This document shows, one piece after another, positions 9,401 to 17,986 of a stretch of DNA of 64,000 bases (positions are counted from its first letter, which is position 1; the number at the start of each line of letters is the position of its first letter). Where the stretch lies: assembly GCF_019457535.1 (NCBI RefSeq), contig NZ_CP080417.1, positions 3,348,001-3,412,000 on the forward strand, given 5' to 3'. Origin of the DNA: Shewanella halotolerans (lineage in GTDB: Bacteria; Pseudomonadota; Gammaproteobacteria; Enterobacterales; Shewanellaceae). The notes beneath the pieces are model-generated. The model made no database searches. It had not been told where the DNA came from and saw only the letters and a list, made by a program, of their open reading frames with translations. Position numbers and translations under genes: made by a program.

Positions 9401-10045
9401 AGTTGCTCCTGACGTATACATATCCTTGGTGTCTATAGGATAACCATCCGCAAAGGCAACTGTGCCCCCCCCTTGCTTTTTTCGTCCCGGATTCTTAGGA
9501 TCGGATTCTAAAATATCCTGATGGCAATCGACAATTTGCCCAGTATTAAACCCTTCATTATCGGCAAGCGGATACCACTTACCAGTCTTCCCACTAGATT
9601 TAAACTCGCGTAAATATCCAGTATAACGTCCTCGTTCTTTGAGAGCTATTGCAGCTTTATTACAATTATTATTATCAGCATAAAAACGACGCGAATCCTT
9701 CGGCTCATCTGGAGTTGGCATGTTACTGGTATTATCTATACCGCCAGCATTCCAATAAATTCCTTTCTCATTTATATAGCCGGAATAGCCAGCTAAATAA
9801 TCACCGAAACCATCAGCATAGTCACAAATACCATTTGCTTTATCATCAGCAGAACAATAGGAACTAGTCGCATTCTGATCCTCAGTTGACATACTACCTG
9901 AATTATCAAATACAAATAAAACTTGAGGCCTTTTACCCGAGCGAACATTCGAGTCAATCAAATAGAGCTCTGTATCATCAGCTACAGTCATTCCGGAAAT
10001 TACGACCATAGCCATAACTGTGCTGCATAGTAATTTCTTAAACAT
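6497..10045 (-). CDS. pilY1: Type IV pilus tip/biogenesis protein PilY1
   Basis: 1182 residues from ATG at 10045. A signal peptide (about 22 residues, ending TVA) is followed by an N-terminal von Willebrand A domain with a MIDAS motif D47-x-S49-x-S51 (FDNSGSMS) and a C-terminal PilY1 beta-propeller. The propeller carries a calcium-binding-type loop DSNNDGITD followed by AADIGGNIWRID. PilY1 sits at the pilus tip, acts in adhesion, surface sensing and calcium-dependent extension/retraction control. Many cysteines suggest disulfides. Lies 4 bases after pilX and 3 before pilE. Codon and base use is AT-rich versus the housekeeping genes nearby. Confidence 0.92.
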   Translation of the reverse strand: MFKKLLCSTVMAMVVISGMTVADDTELYLIDSNVRSGKRPQVLFVFDNSGSMSTEDQNATSSYCSADDKANGICDYADGFGDYLAGYSGYINEKGIYWNAGGIDNTSNMPTPDEPKDSRRFYADNNNCNKAAIALKERGRYTGYLREFKSSGKTGKWYPLADNEGFNTGQIVDCHQDILESDPKNPGRKKQGGGTVAFADGYPIDTKDMYTSGATAADRESSLGGTEFGKGTPVTLYTAHYLVWYQWVTTTEEGQNSGGTGTRLEVAKDALTTALTSLSIPIDAGLAVFNLNYPSEGDADGGRIVYDIKEMTSTNQNSLISLINGMPAQTNTPLCETLYEAYQYFSGGPVTFGNDDKNAQGSYKIDGYIPNSPPSILTGGNYTTPFKKCPDTAYIIYITDGAPTIDSNADSAIISLASSAENSANYSGFDFVNSWGDTETSYLPALAAYMYNNDMVKGVKDVNGIDNKQNVRLFTIGFSEGADVAAKLLEEAAFRGGNPRDDSGISKGYYVAKNGLDLVAAMDDALKSILSIDSSFTSPSIASNNFDKTQTYNSAYFAMFLPGKGPRWSGNLKKLKVNSSGEIVGPGGSSKAIDSNGNIAASTCTYWNTCSANNVDGNKVNSGGVLPILRSTLKNRNIKTNSGSSIMDIRTSGFASTYSQEDLDWLFGVDVDDDDKDGNIYDAREDIMGDPLHSKPLAINFGEKPNADGTENLDVRVIVGTNQGLVHMFKDSDSGSGDYSIGSVTETWAFLPQELWMNIPKLRENAPTGEHSVYGMDLSPVAYTETDSSGKVNKAWVFLGMRRGGTSYYALDITNPDVPSYKWKIDSNSTGFEELGQSWSEPVVTFVPGIDDPVLVIGGGMASSEGTGEAVYIVNAKSGAFIKKFSDTGMASVPNKVAVLDSNNDGITDRIYAADIGGNIWRIDMPGKMQSTWSTFKFASIATSTSPNDRMFFAEPSVAQTQFNNIHNNSGELTYQSVPYDAVTIGTGNRTHPLDINTNDMFYVFQDRNVVTKTFTSTDAPAALTISNLYDVTTAAPSSQSEEITFGTKRGWYYDYSVTGEKTLSASLIFDGKVYFTSFIPPTRTDVDLDAGICGFAGQGRLYVFDLHKGTRSYSETYYEIGERVPDTPQIVIPKPEEGEESTAYIIGVGKGECEEGECKGTVSLGSGLSTNRIYYHLDESN

Positions 10046-10049
10046 AATC

Positions 10050-10487
10050 CTAGTTTCCTGTAAGTACTTGCTGTTCGATGCCGGAAGCCACTGTTAGAGA
10101 GCCAAGATTATCTCGGCCAAAAACGGCAGTACTGGTGACCTGAGCACGACGACAACTCACTAAATTAGCCCCTGTCGCATTGGTAGTTCTTTGACAGCCA
10201 ACATCCTTAACTGCCGTCTCAGGGAGTGGGGTTATCACTTGCGTGCTACTAAAAGTCGTCTCGGTGACCTGATTAGAAAGATTTGCAAAAGCGGCGCCTG
10301 AGTAATTATCAATAACTTGCGAAAGCCCACCGTCCGCTATTGCCTTAGCCTCAATTCTTTCAGAGCCAGCACCAGACATACGAAGAGACTGTGTAGAGTT
10401 AACAGCTAACGCAACACCTATCACAGTCATGATAATGAGAATTATCAGGGAAAGAAAAAGCACTATCCCCTGCTGTTTTTTCATCAT
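10050..10487 (-). CDS. pilX: Type IV minor pilin PilX
   Basis: 145 residues starting at the first of two adjacent ATGs (10487), with AAGGAG 6 bases upstream. N-terminal MMKKQQGIVLFLSLIILIIM is the PilX-type leader (cut after QQG, no glutamate-5 in the usual place) and hydrophobic helix, followed by the SLRMSGAGSERIEAKAIADG motif of PilX. Minor pilin with PilV, PilW and PilE, part of the initiating complex that carries PilY1. Lies 2 bases after pilW and 4 bases before pilY1. Confidence 0.85.
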   Translation of the reverse strand: MMKKQQGIVLFLSLIILIIMTVIGVALAVNSTQSLRMSGAGSERIEAKAIADGGLSQVIDNYSGAAFANLSNQVTETTFSSTQVITPLPETAVKDVGCQRTTNATGANLVSCRRAQVTSTAVFGRDNLGSLTVASGIEQQVLTGN

Positions 10488-10489
10488 CT

Positions 10490-11476
10490 TTAGCTCCTTA
10501 TCAGTACTGGGTTCTCCAATACCACCGTTGTCGACATAACCTTACGTCTAAAATTATCTTTGATAGGCTGTATCTGCTTATCACCAAGTTGATAAGTTGT
10601 CTCGTTCGTATACGAAGGGTCACTCTGGACGGAACGAACTAAGATAAAAACTTTTATCGCAACCAAGCGTTGAAATGATTCATTATCCCACATTAGTGAG
10701 GTCACTTGAGATTCGGGAATGTAGCGATCCGGCGTGCTATCGCCATCGTTGTCAAATCCATAAAGGAAACGAACATTTTCTATTCCTTCCACTAATTGCT
10801 CAAAATTATTCATTCCCTTATTTGTTAAGGTAATTCGTCGTAATACCGGAGTACCAGATGCATCATCGGCGATATAATAAACATGATGTTGATACTCCCA
10901 GATTCTAGGATTAGTTAGGGCTGCAGCAGGGTTAGCACCGACGAAAAATGCAACTTCACTAGAGTTCGTAGCGGCAAATATGGCATCACTATTACCATTT
11001 GCAACATTTGGCCCAATAAAGCGTTTCATCTGTAACACATCGGTATTTTTATTAACCGTCACACCAGCCAAGCAGCTTAAAGAGCTACCTCCAACGCCAC
11101 TTTCATATCCCCACAATCGCCTGAAATGAGCAGGTTGTGTATTAGGAAGCGTCGCATTATTTAATCCAGCGCCAACACAATCAATGAAACCTGATGTGGG
11201 CACTTCTAGTACAGTGTTTGTCCCTACAACAAAATCCGTCCCTGTGATATCCCCCATAAATCCAAGCTGAGAGATATCTCGCTCCATTATGGCAAGCGCT
11301 ATCCGTCCATTTTCTTGCAGCTGATTAAATTGACTTGTAGTCGTTACATTCGAAGACGACATACTAAACATAGTAATCAAGCCTCCACTTAAAAACAGAC
11401 TTATAACGAGAGCCACCATCAACTCAACAAGTGATAAGCCCTTCTGTTTATTTGTTAATTTCAAAGCCATATCCAT
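10490..11476 (-). CDS. pilW: Type IV minor pilin PilW
   Basis: 328 residues. The prepilin site KQKG/LSLVELMVALVISLFL and the following motif FNQLQENGRIALAIMERDISQLGFMG are diagnostic of PilW; the long C-terminal part (IENVRFLYGFDNDGDSTPDRY) is also typical. The start ATG at 11476 directly follows the pilV stop codon with no clear ribosome site, so translation is probably coupled to pilV; an alternative ATG two codons on (11470) gives the same mature protein. Confidence 0.88.
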   Translation of the reverse strand: MDMALKLTNKQKGLSLVELMVALVISLFLSGGLITMFSMSSSNVTTTSQFNQLQENGRIALAIMERDISQLGFMGDITGTDFVVGTNTVLEVPTSGFIDCVGAGLNNATLPNTQPAHFRRLWGYESGVGGSSLSCLAGVTVNKNTDVLQMKRFIGPNVANGNSDAIFAATNSSEVAFFVGANPAAALTNPRIWEYQHHVYYIADDASGTPVLRRITLTNKGMNNFEQLVEGIENVRFLYGFDNDGDSTPDRYIPESQVTSLMWDNESFQRLVAIKVFILVRSVQSDPSYTNETTYQLGDKQIQPIKDNFRRKVMSTTVVLENPVLIRS

Positions 11477-11998
11477 CTAAATGATCACTGTTTGTATTGA
11501 GTAAAGACGGCGTCGATTGCTTACTGTGCCGCAATCACCCGAGCTTCCGCCATCAGAGGTAGCTCTTATCCCTTTCCACGCCATAACAACATTTACGGTA
11601 TTCCCATTAACCGTAACGCAAGCTGTCGGAGTATCGAGTCCTCCAACATTTTGCGCTCCCACGACCTCAGCCGCACCGATAAACGCTGAACGCCACTCAT
11701 ATAAATCCCAAGCGACAGTCTGAGAGGGAGAGCATAAGGCTGCGCCAGTACAGGCCGGATTTGGCAGAGTTGGCGCGCCACTATAGGTGCCAGCATAATT
11801 TGCTAACTGGCTAGGATTTAACTTCATGCGATTGATAATATCGTTGGCGTAGTAGGAAGCCTGGGTCTGCTGAAAAGACTCGAAGCTGCCTCGCTTGGAA
11901 ACAACGTGTAGATTAAATATGCCGATCAGGCCAATAACAAGAATGACGAGCGAAACCATCACCTCTATTAGGGAAAACCCTTTCCCACGTTTTACCAT
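11477..11998 (-). CDS. pilV: Type IV minor pilin PilV
   Basis: 173 residues with prepilin leader MVKRGKG before FSLIEVMVSLVILVIGLIGIFNLH, and the PilV motif QTQASYYANDIINRMKLN. First gene of the operon pilV-pilW-pilX-pilY1-pilE-tapY2; the promoter must lie in 11999-12180. With the facing fimT-like pair the locus supplies a full minor-pilin set. Confidence 0.87.
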   Translation of the reverse strand: MVKRGKGFSLIEVMVSLVILVIGLIGIFNLHVVSKRGSFESFQQTQASYYANDIINRMKLNPSQLANYAGTYSGAPTLPNPACTGAALCSPSQTVAWDLYEWRSAFIGAAEVVGAQNVGGLDTPTACVTVNGNTVNVVMAWKGIRATSDGGSSGDCGTVSNRRRLYSIQTVII

Positions 11999-12182
11999 GA
12001 TGTCAAATCTCCGATATTAGCCATACTTTTGACAGTCGTTTCAGTCGTTTAGTCTTTTAAAATCTGAAAGTTAGCATAACTTTAAACTATACTAGTTAAT
12101 CATAGATTAGTCGAATGTTACTCGCTAGTAATATTAGGTCTAAAAAGGAAATTCGATATGCCAAGGGCAATTTTTAGGCAAC

Positions 12183-12208
12183 AAAAAAGGAGGCTTTAGC
12201 CTCCTTTT
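12183..12208 (-). terminator. Terminator after ispH
   Basis: 6-bp GC stem GGAGGC/GCCTCC (12189-12194, 12199-12204) with loop TTTA and A6 on the left, i.e. a U tract for the minus-strand ribF-to-ispH operon. Confidence 0.88.
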
Positions 12209-12229
12209 CTCATCAAAACAGCAAGATAC

Positions 12230-13180
12230 CTAGCGTAGTTCAGCCGGTACGGCAAATACGGTATCTTCTTTACGCCCTTCCACCTCGGTGATCACGCTAG
12301 GTGCCAACTTGGCGATAGCATCGATAACCTGTTGTACCAACACCTCCGGCGCCGATGCGCCAGCGGTAACGGCAACCTTCTCGATATCGTTAAACCACTC
12401 GGGTTTAATGTCGTCGGCATTATCCACAAGATAAGACTGTGTGCCCTTCTTAATCGCCAGTTCCATCAAACGATTCGAGTTGGAGCTGTTCTTAGAACCC
12501 ACCACAATGAAGAGGTCGACGTCATCGGCGACGTTACGCACCGCATCTTGTCGGTTCTGGGTCGCGTAGCAGATATCGTCCTTACGTGGTCCCTGGATTG
12601 ACGGGAAACGCTTCTGCAAAGCCGCAATCACATCTGCAGTATCATCCATAGACAGAGTCGTCTGCGTCACGAAGCAGAGGTTTTCCGGGTCTTTCACCAC
12701 TAAGGCTTCAACATCGGCCGGCGACTCCACCAACAACACGCCGCCCTCAGGGTTGTCGTATTGTCCCATGGTGCCTTCAACCTCTGGATGACCCGCATGG
12801 CCGATAAGGATACATTCGATCCCCTTACGGCTGGCACGAGTGACCTGCAGATGCACCTTGGTCACCAATGGGCAGGTGGCATCGAATACTCGCAGGCCAC
12901 GTTTTTTCGCCTCGGCACGAACCGCCTGGGATACACCGTGAGCACTGAAGATCACTATGCTGTCGTCCGGCACTTGGTCTAGTTCGTCAACAAATACCGC
13001 GCCCCGGTCTTTGAGGTTTTGCACAACATATCGATTATGCACCACTTCGTGGCGTACATAAATTGGCGGCGAGAACAGCTCGAGCGCCCTCTCGACTATG
13101 CTGATGGCCCGATCGACACCGGCACAAAAACCTCGCGGATTGGCCAGTTTAATCTGCAGACTTTGAGGAGGTTGCGTCAT
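12230..13180 (-). CDS. ispH: 4-hydroxy-3-methylbut-2-enyl diphosphate reductase
   Basis: 316 residues. Final step of the MEP isoprenoid pathway: reductive dehydration of HMBPP to IPP and DMAPP with an iron-sulfur cluster. The three cluster cysteines are in NPRGFCAGVDRAI, FDATCPLVTKVH and DDICYATQNRQ; the catalytic glutamate motif GHAGHPEVEGTMGQ is present. Start ATG at 13180 gives a slightly longer N-terminus than E. coli. AGGAGC precedes it. Last gene of the ribF-ileS-lspA-fkpB-ispH operon, 2 bases after the fkpB stop. Confidence 0.95.
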   Translation of the reverse strand: MTQPPQSLQIKLANPRGFCAGVDRAISIVERALELFSPPIYVRHEVVHNRYVVQNLKDRGAVFVDELDQVPDDSIVIFSAHGVSQAVRAEAKKRGLRVFDATCPLVTKVHLQVTRASRKGIECILIGHAGHPEVEGTMGQYDNPEGGVLLVESPADVEALVVKDPENLCFVTQTTLSMDDTADVIAALQKRFPSIQGPRKDDICYATQNRQDAVRNVADDVDLFIVVGSKNSSNSNRLMELAIKKGTQSYLVDNADDIKPEWFNDIEKVAVTAGASAPEVLVQQVIDAIAKLAPSVITEVEGRKEDTVFAVPAELR

Positions 13181-13182
13181 GA

Positions 13183-13605
13183 TTAGAGCTCCTGAACCAC
13201 TTCCAATTCAAATGTCACCGCCCGGCCCGCCAATGGATGGTTAAGATCGACGGTTACCGAATCCCCTACTACCTCGCGGACGATACCTGGGATCTCACTG
13301 CCACCAGGACCGGCGAAACTGACGATTACGCCCGTTTCGAGCTGCATATCCGCAGGAAACTTACTCCTGTCCATATGGTGAATAGCATCCGGGTTTGACT
13401 CACCAAAGGCATCCGCAGCAGCCAGAGTAAAGCTATGCTTATCCCCTTGCTTCAGGCCCTTCAGCTCTGCTTCAAAAGCAGGACTCAAGGTTTGATCGCC
13501 TATGTTTAACTTGGCCGGTTTACCAGAGGCCTTAGTGCTATCTGCCGTCGAACCATCTTCCAGCAGGATATTCATATGGCACAATAATGATCGTGTAACT
13601 GTCAC
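13183..13605 (-). CDS. fkpB: FKBP-type peptidyl-prolyl isomerase, SlpA type
   Basis: 140 residues. SlyD-like FKBP with inserted flap: LLEDGSTADST, GKPAKLNIGDQ, GLKQGDKHSF, and C-terminal TVDLNHPLAGRAVTFELEVV. It catalyses prolyl isomerisation and chaperones folding in the cytoplasm. Start is taken as GTG at 13605 with AAGGGG upstream, because the next ATG at 13575 would delete the first beta-strand of the FKBP core. Lies 3 bases after lspA and 2 before ispH, the usual enterobacterial order. Confidence 0.9.
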   Translation of the reverse strand: MTVTRSLLCHMNILLEDGSTADSTKASGKPAKLNIGDQTLSPAFEAELKGLKQGDKHSFTLAAADAFGESNPDAIHHMDRSKFPADMQLETGVIVSFAGPGGSEIPGIVREVVGDSVTVDLNHPLAGRAVTFELEVVQEL

Positions 13606-13608
13606 TTC

Positions 13609-14121
13609 TTACCCCTTTGCAACGTCTTCGCCATTTGGCTTACGCTCTGAAATAAACGAATCCAAGATGATGAGTCCGGCTCCGACACAGATCGCCGAAT
13701 CGGCAATGTTGAAGGCGGGGAAATGACTCGTCTTCCAATAGAAATCGAGGAAATCGACCACAAAGCCATGCTGCAATCTATCAATTAAATTCCCCAATGC
13801 CCCACCAATCACTAAGGTATAGGCCAGATTCAGTCGCCATAATCCTTTCGATTGCTTACGCAGCCAGACGGTCAGCAAGGTACTAAAACCGACTGCTACC
13901 AAGGTAAACAGCCAACGCTGCCACCCACCGGCATCACTTAAAAAGCTAAAAGCCGCGCCATAATTTCTCACATAGGTGAAATTAAAAAATGGCAGTAAGT
14001 TGATTGACTCTCTCAGGTCAAAATTGGCTAGTACCCATTGTTTGGATAGTTGATCGGCGATGAACACCAATACAACTACCCAATACCAACGTAAGCCACT
14101 CTCTTTCCAGCTAGATGGCAT
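13609..14121 (-). CDS. lspA: Lipoprotein signal peptidase (signal peptidase II)
   Basis: 170 residues, four membrane helices. The two catalytic aspartates lie in GGALGNLIDRLQHGFVVDFLDF and FPAFNIADSAICVG; other conserved boxes are DQLSKQWV and YVRNYGAAFSF. It removes the signal peptide from diacylglyceryl-prolipoproteins in the inner membrane. ATG at 14121, 9 bases after ileS; ends 3 bases before the fkpB GTG. Confidence 0.95.
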   Translation of the reverse strand: MPSSWKESGLRWYWVVVLVFIADQLSKQWVLANFDLRESINLLPFFNFTYVRNYGAAFSFLSDAGGWQRWLFTLVAVGFSTLLTVWLRKQSKGLWRLNLAYTLVIGGALGNLIDRLQHGFVVDFLDFYWKTSHFPAFNIADSAICVGAGLIILDSFISERKPNGEDVAKG

Positions 14122-14130
14122 TCGATTCCC

Positions 14131-16953
14131 TTATGCGAACTGGCGAACTTCGCCGTCACCTTCGATGTTGGTCACGCAGCGTGTACAAAGCAGTGGGTGC
14201 GCTTCAACCTGACCCACATCTTCTCTGTGATGCCAGCAGCGATCGCACTTGGCCGCCTCAGTCTTAGCCACTAATAGCTTAAGACCAGCCAGCTCTGTCT
14301 CAACTGCATCGTCACCGGCACTCGCCAGCGGGGCAATCTGAGTATTAGAGGTCAGCAGCACGAAGCGCAGCTCATCCCCCAGCAGCGCCAGAGACTCGGT
14401 TAGCGCGTTATCGGCATAGAGAGTCACTTCGGCTTCTAACGAACCACCGACACGCTGCTCGCGGCGCGCCTGCTCGATGGCCTTGTTCACCTCATCACGT
14501 ACTGTGATGAGATTTGCCCAATACTCGTCGCTCAGGTCACTATCTAGGGTCACAGAGACCAGGCCTTCGAACCAAGTCTGAGTAAAGACAAACTCTTCAC
14601 GTTCACCCGGCAGCGATTGCCATACCTCATCGGCGGTAAAGCTCAGAATAGGCGCAATCCAGCGCACCATGGCTTCGGCAATCAGGAACAGCGCGCTCTG
14701 GCAGCTACGACGTGCCAGGCTGTCACCCTTAGCCGTGTACTGTCTGTCTTTGATGATATCCAGATAGAAGCTGCCTAGCTCAACAGAGCAGAACTGCATC
14801 AGTTTCTGGGTCACCAAGTGGAAGTTATATTGCTCATAAGCCTCTAAGATCTCGGCCTGCAAGGCTGCGGCGCGGCGCACCACCCAGCGATCCAGCGCAA
14901 CCATATCTTCGACGGCAACTGTGTCGTTAACCGGATCAAAACCGTTCAGGTTAGCCAGCAGGAAACGCGCCGTATTACGGATACGACGGTAAGCATCGGC
15001 GCTACGCTTGAGGATCTCATCGGATACTGTCATCTCGCCGCTATAATCGGTCGCGGCCACCCAAAGACGCAGAATGTCGGCACCTAGCTTGTTGGTGACT
15101 TGCAGCGGGGCAATCACGTTACCTATCGACTTAGACATCTTACGGCCCTGGCCATCCACGGTGAAACCATGGGTCAACACCTGCTTGTAAGGCGCCTTGC
15201 CGTTCATGGCAGTCGAGATCATCAGCGATGACATGAACCAACCACGGTGCTGGTCGCTACCTTCCAGGTAGAGATCCACCGGATGACCATTGTATTCAGG
15301 ACGCGCGGCAACCACAGATGAGAAGGTAGAGCCTGAGTCATACCATACATCTAAAGTGTCTGTGACCTTACGGTATTGGTCGGCTTCTTCGCCTAACAGC
15401 TCTGCGGCGTCGAGATCCCACCAGGCCTGAATGCCTTCTTGTTCGATGCGATGGGCAACGCGCTCCATCAGGGCAACGCTGTCAGGGTGCAACTCTTCGG
15501 TATCACGGTGCACGAACAGGGTGATAGGCACGCCCCAGGTACGTTGACGTGAGATACACCAATCTGGACGATTCTCGACCATCTTCTCGATACGGCTCTG
15601 ACCCCAGTCAGGGATCCATTGCGTCTTCTCGATCTCGCTCAGCGACTGAGTACGTAAGCCTTTTTGGTCCATAGAGATGAACCACTGCGGCGTCGCGCGG
15701 AAGATAATAGGTGTCTTGTGGCGCCAGCAGTGTGGGTAGCTGTGACGATAAGCCACATGATTCAGCAGTGCGCCCTTCTCTTCGAGCAGTGCAACCACAT
15801 TATCGTTGGCTTTAAAGACATGTTGGCCGGCGAAGAACTCGGTATCTGGCTTGTAGACACCGTTATCCCCTACAGGGTTAGCCACTTCCAGACCATATTT
15901 TTGACCGATAACAAAGTCGTCCTGACCGTGGCCAGGCGCCGTGTGTACCACACCGGTACCCGAATCAACAGTGACGTGGTCGCCAATGATGACAGGCACA
16001 TCAAAATCATAGAAAGGATGCTTAAAGCGCAGCAGTTCCAGCGCCTGACCTTTCACTGTGCCCAGCACGCTATGCGACTCGGCGCCGTAACGCTCGATGC
16101 AAGACTCAGCCAGCTCCTGCGCCACAATAATCGCGCGCTTGCTGCCATCTTTAATGAACTCAACCAGATCGTAATCGATATCACCGGCCATTGAGAGGCC
16201 GCGGTTAGCAGGCAGTGTCCAAGGCGTTGTAGTCCAGATAACGGTCGCCACTTCGGCGTCAAATTGCTCCAGGCCGAATTTAGCCAGCACAGCCGCTTGA
16301 TCGACCGCCACAAAGGCAACGTCAATTGCAGGTGAAGTCTTATCTTCATATTCAACTTCCGCTTCAGCCAGTGCAGAACCACAATCGGTACACCAGTGCA
16401 CAGGCTTAACACCTTTGTGCAGGTGGCCATTGTCGATCACCTTAGCCAAAGAGCGAACTATGTTGGCTTCGGTGTCAAAGTTCATGGTGAGGTATGGGTT
16501 TTGCCAGTCACCCAGCACGCCAAGACGGATAAAGTCTTCACGCTGACCATCTACCTGAGCCGCGGCATATTCGCGACACTTTTGACGAAACTCGGCCGCA
16601 GAGACCTTCTGGCCAGGCTTACCCACTTTCTGCTCGACCTTAAGCTCGATTGGCAGACCGTGACAGTCCCAGCCTGGAATATAAGGCGCGTCAAAACCCG
16701 ACAGGGTCTTAGACTTGATAATAATGTCTTTAAGGATCTTATTTACTGAGTGACCAATATGAATGCTACCGTTAGCGTACGGTGGGCCATCATGCAGAAT
16801 GAATGGCTTAGCACCTGTGCGGCTTTCACGAATCTTTTGGTACAGTTTCTTTTCTGTCCAAGATTTCAACATCTCTGGCTCACGTTGTGCCAGATTACCA
16901 CGCATCGGAAACTCAGTTTCCGGCAAGTTTAAAGTAGATTTATAGTCGCTCAT
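14131..16953 (-). CDS. ileS: Isoleucyl-tRNA synthetase
   Basis: 940 residues, matching E. coli IleS in length and domain order: Rossmann core with HIGH-type motif PPYANGSIHIGHS, CP1 editing domain (TTTPWTLPANRGL, GTGVVHTAPGHGQDD), KMSKSIGN, anticodon-binding domain, and a C-terminal zinc finger (CDRCWHH ... CTRC). Charges tRNA-Ile and edits Val-tRNA-Ile. ATG at 16953. Lies 32 bases downstream of ribF. Confidence 0.97.
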   Translation of the reverse strand: MSDYKSTLNLPETEFPMRGNLAQREPEMLKSWTEKKLYQKIRESRTGAKPFILHDGPPYANGSIHIGHSVNKILKDIIIKSKTLSGFDAPYIPGWDCHGLPIELKVEQKVGKPGQKVSAAEFRQKCREYAAAQVDGQREDFIRLGVLGDWQNPYLTMNFDTEANIVRSLAKVIDNGHLHKGVKPVHWCTDCGSALAEAEVEYEDKTSPAIDVAFVAVDQAAVLAKFGLEQFDAEVATVIWTTTPWTLPANRGLSMAGDIDYDLVEFIKDGSKRAIIVAQELAESCIERYGAESHSVLGTVKGQALELLRFKHPFYDFDVPVIIGDHVTVDSGTGVVHTAPGHGQDDFVIGQKYGLEVANPVGDNGVYKPDTEFFAGQHVFKANDNVVALLEEKGALLNHVAYRHSYPHCWRHKTPIIFRATPQWFISMDQKGLRTQSLSEIEKTQWIPDWGQSRIEKMVENRPDWCISRQRTWGVPITLFVHRDTEELHPDSVALMERVAHRIEQEGIQAWWDLDAAELLGEEADQYRKVTDTLDVWYDSGSTFSSVVAARPEYNGHPVDLYLEGSDQHRGWFMSSLMISTAMNGKAPYKQVLTHGFTVDGQGRKMSKSIGNVIAPLQVTNKLGADILRLWVAATDYSGEMTVSDEILKRSADAYRRIRNTARFLLANLNGFDPVNDTVAVEDMVALDRWVVRRAAALQAEILEAYEQYNFHLVTQKLMQFCSVELGSFYLDIIKDRQYTAKGDSLARRSCQSALFLIAEAMVRWIAPILSFTADEVWQSLPGEREEFVFTQTWFEGLVSVTLDSDLSDEYWANLITVRDEVNKAIEQARREQRVGGSLEAEVTLYADNALTESLALLGDELRFVLLTSNTQIAPLASAGDDAVETELAGLKLLVAKTEAAKCDRCWHHREDVGQVEAHPLLCTRCVTNIEGDGEVRQFA

Positions 16954-16985
16954 TGATCCTATACCGTTAATTTAGCTGATTGTTC

Positions 16986-17921
16986 TCAGCCTGCATCGCA
17001 GCCAAGCAGGGCCTTGGCCCTGTCAGCATCATCTTTAATTTGTAGCTTCAGCGCATCTAAAGACTTAAATGGCTGTTCATCCCTAATCTTTGCCACCAGT
17101 TCGACTTCGACGGTGCGACCATAAAGGTCTCCTTCAAAATCAAACAGATGGACTTCTAACTGACAATTTTGTCCGTTGACCGTTGGCCTAAAGCCAACGT
17201 TGGCCACCCCTTCATAGATATCACTACCATCCCAATACAGCTTAACGGCAAAGACGCCCCTGACCGGCGACACCTTGCGTTTCAAGGCGATATTGGCGGT
17301 AGGAAAACCTATGGTGCGACCAATTTTCTCGCCATGGGCAACTTTACCGCTCAGGGCATATGGATGGCCCAGCAGGCGCCTTGCTTGCTCAAGGTTCCCC
17401 TTGGCGAGCAGTCCACGAATCTCTGTGGAGCTCACCCGCTTATCCCCTAAGATAAAGCTATGGGTATTGACCACGGCGAAACCATATTTTTCACCGGCGG
17501 CCTTTAACATCGCAAAATTACCGCGACGCTGCTTGCCAAAACAGAAGTCATCCCCCACCACCAGGTATTTCACTCCTAGCTGTTTTACCAGGAGATCCTC
17601 GATAAAGGCTTCGGCGGGCATGGCGGCAAACTTCTGATTAAAATTGACGCACAGCAGACGATCTATGCCCAGTTCATCGAGCAAGACGATCTTATCACGC
17701 AGCAGACTCAGCCTAGCCGGGGCATTATCCCCCTTAAACAACTCTTGCGGCTGAGGTTCGAATGTCATGAGTGTTGCAGGAACCCCATGTTGCTTGGCTT
17801 TTTTTACAAGGGCAGCAATGACTTCGGCATGCCCACGATGCACGCCGTCAAAGTTCCCAATAGTCAGCACGCAACCCTGGTGTCTGGGTAAAATATTATG
17901 TATACCGCGGATCAGTTCCAT
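16986..17921 (-). CDS. ribF: Bifunctional riboflavin kinase / FAD synthetase
   Basis: 311 residues from the ATG at 17921, chosen because MELIRGIHN aligns with the start of E. coli RibF; a TTG three codons upstream is less likely. N-terminal FMN adenylyltransferase (TIGNFDGVHRGH, DDFCFGKQRRGN, ISSTEIRGLL-type VSSTEIRGLL) and C-terminal flavokinase (GRTIGFPTANI). Converts riboflavin to FMN and FAD. First gene of the operon; promoter is expected in 17922-17986 or read-through from murJ. Confidence 0.94.
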   Translation of the reverse strand: MELIRGIHNILPRHQGCVLTIGNFDGVHRGHAEVIAALVKKAKQHGVPATLMTFEPQPQELFKGDNAPARLSLLRDKIVLLDELGIDRLLCVNFNQKFAAMPAEAFIEDLLVKQLGVKYLVVGDDFCFGKQRRGNFAMLKAAGEKYGFAVVNTHSFILGDKRVSSTEIRGLLAKGNLEQARRLLGHPYALSGKVAHGEKIGRTIGFPTANIALKRKVSPVRGVFAVKLYWDGSDIYEGVANVGFRPTVNGQNCQLEVHLFDFEGDLYGRTVEVELVAKIRDEQPFKSLDALKLQIKDDADRAKALLGCDAG

Positions 17922-17986
17922 TACATTCAATAACTAGCAAGCATAAGTTCGCGGATTATATACCAGCTGAGAAGGATAATCAGCAA

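Noticed and set aside
15664..16194. 176-codon open frame antisense to ileS
   Set aside because: Lies wholly inside conserved isoleucyl-tRNA synthetase; no family features.
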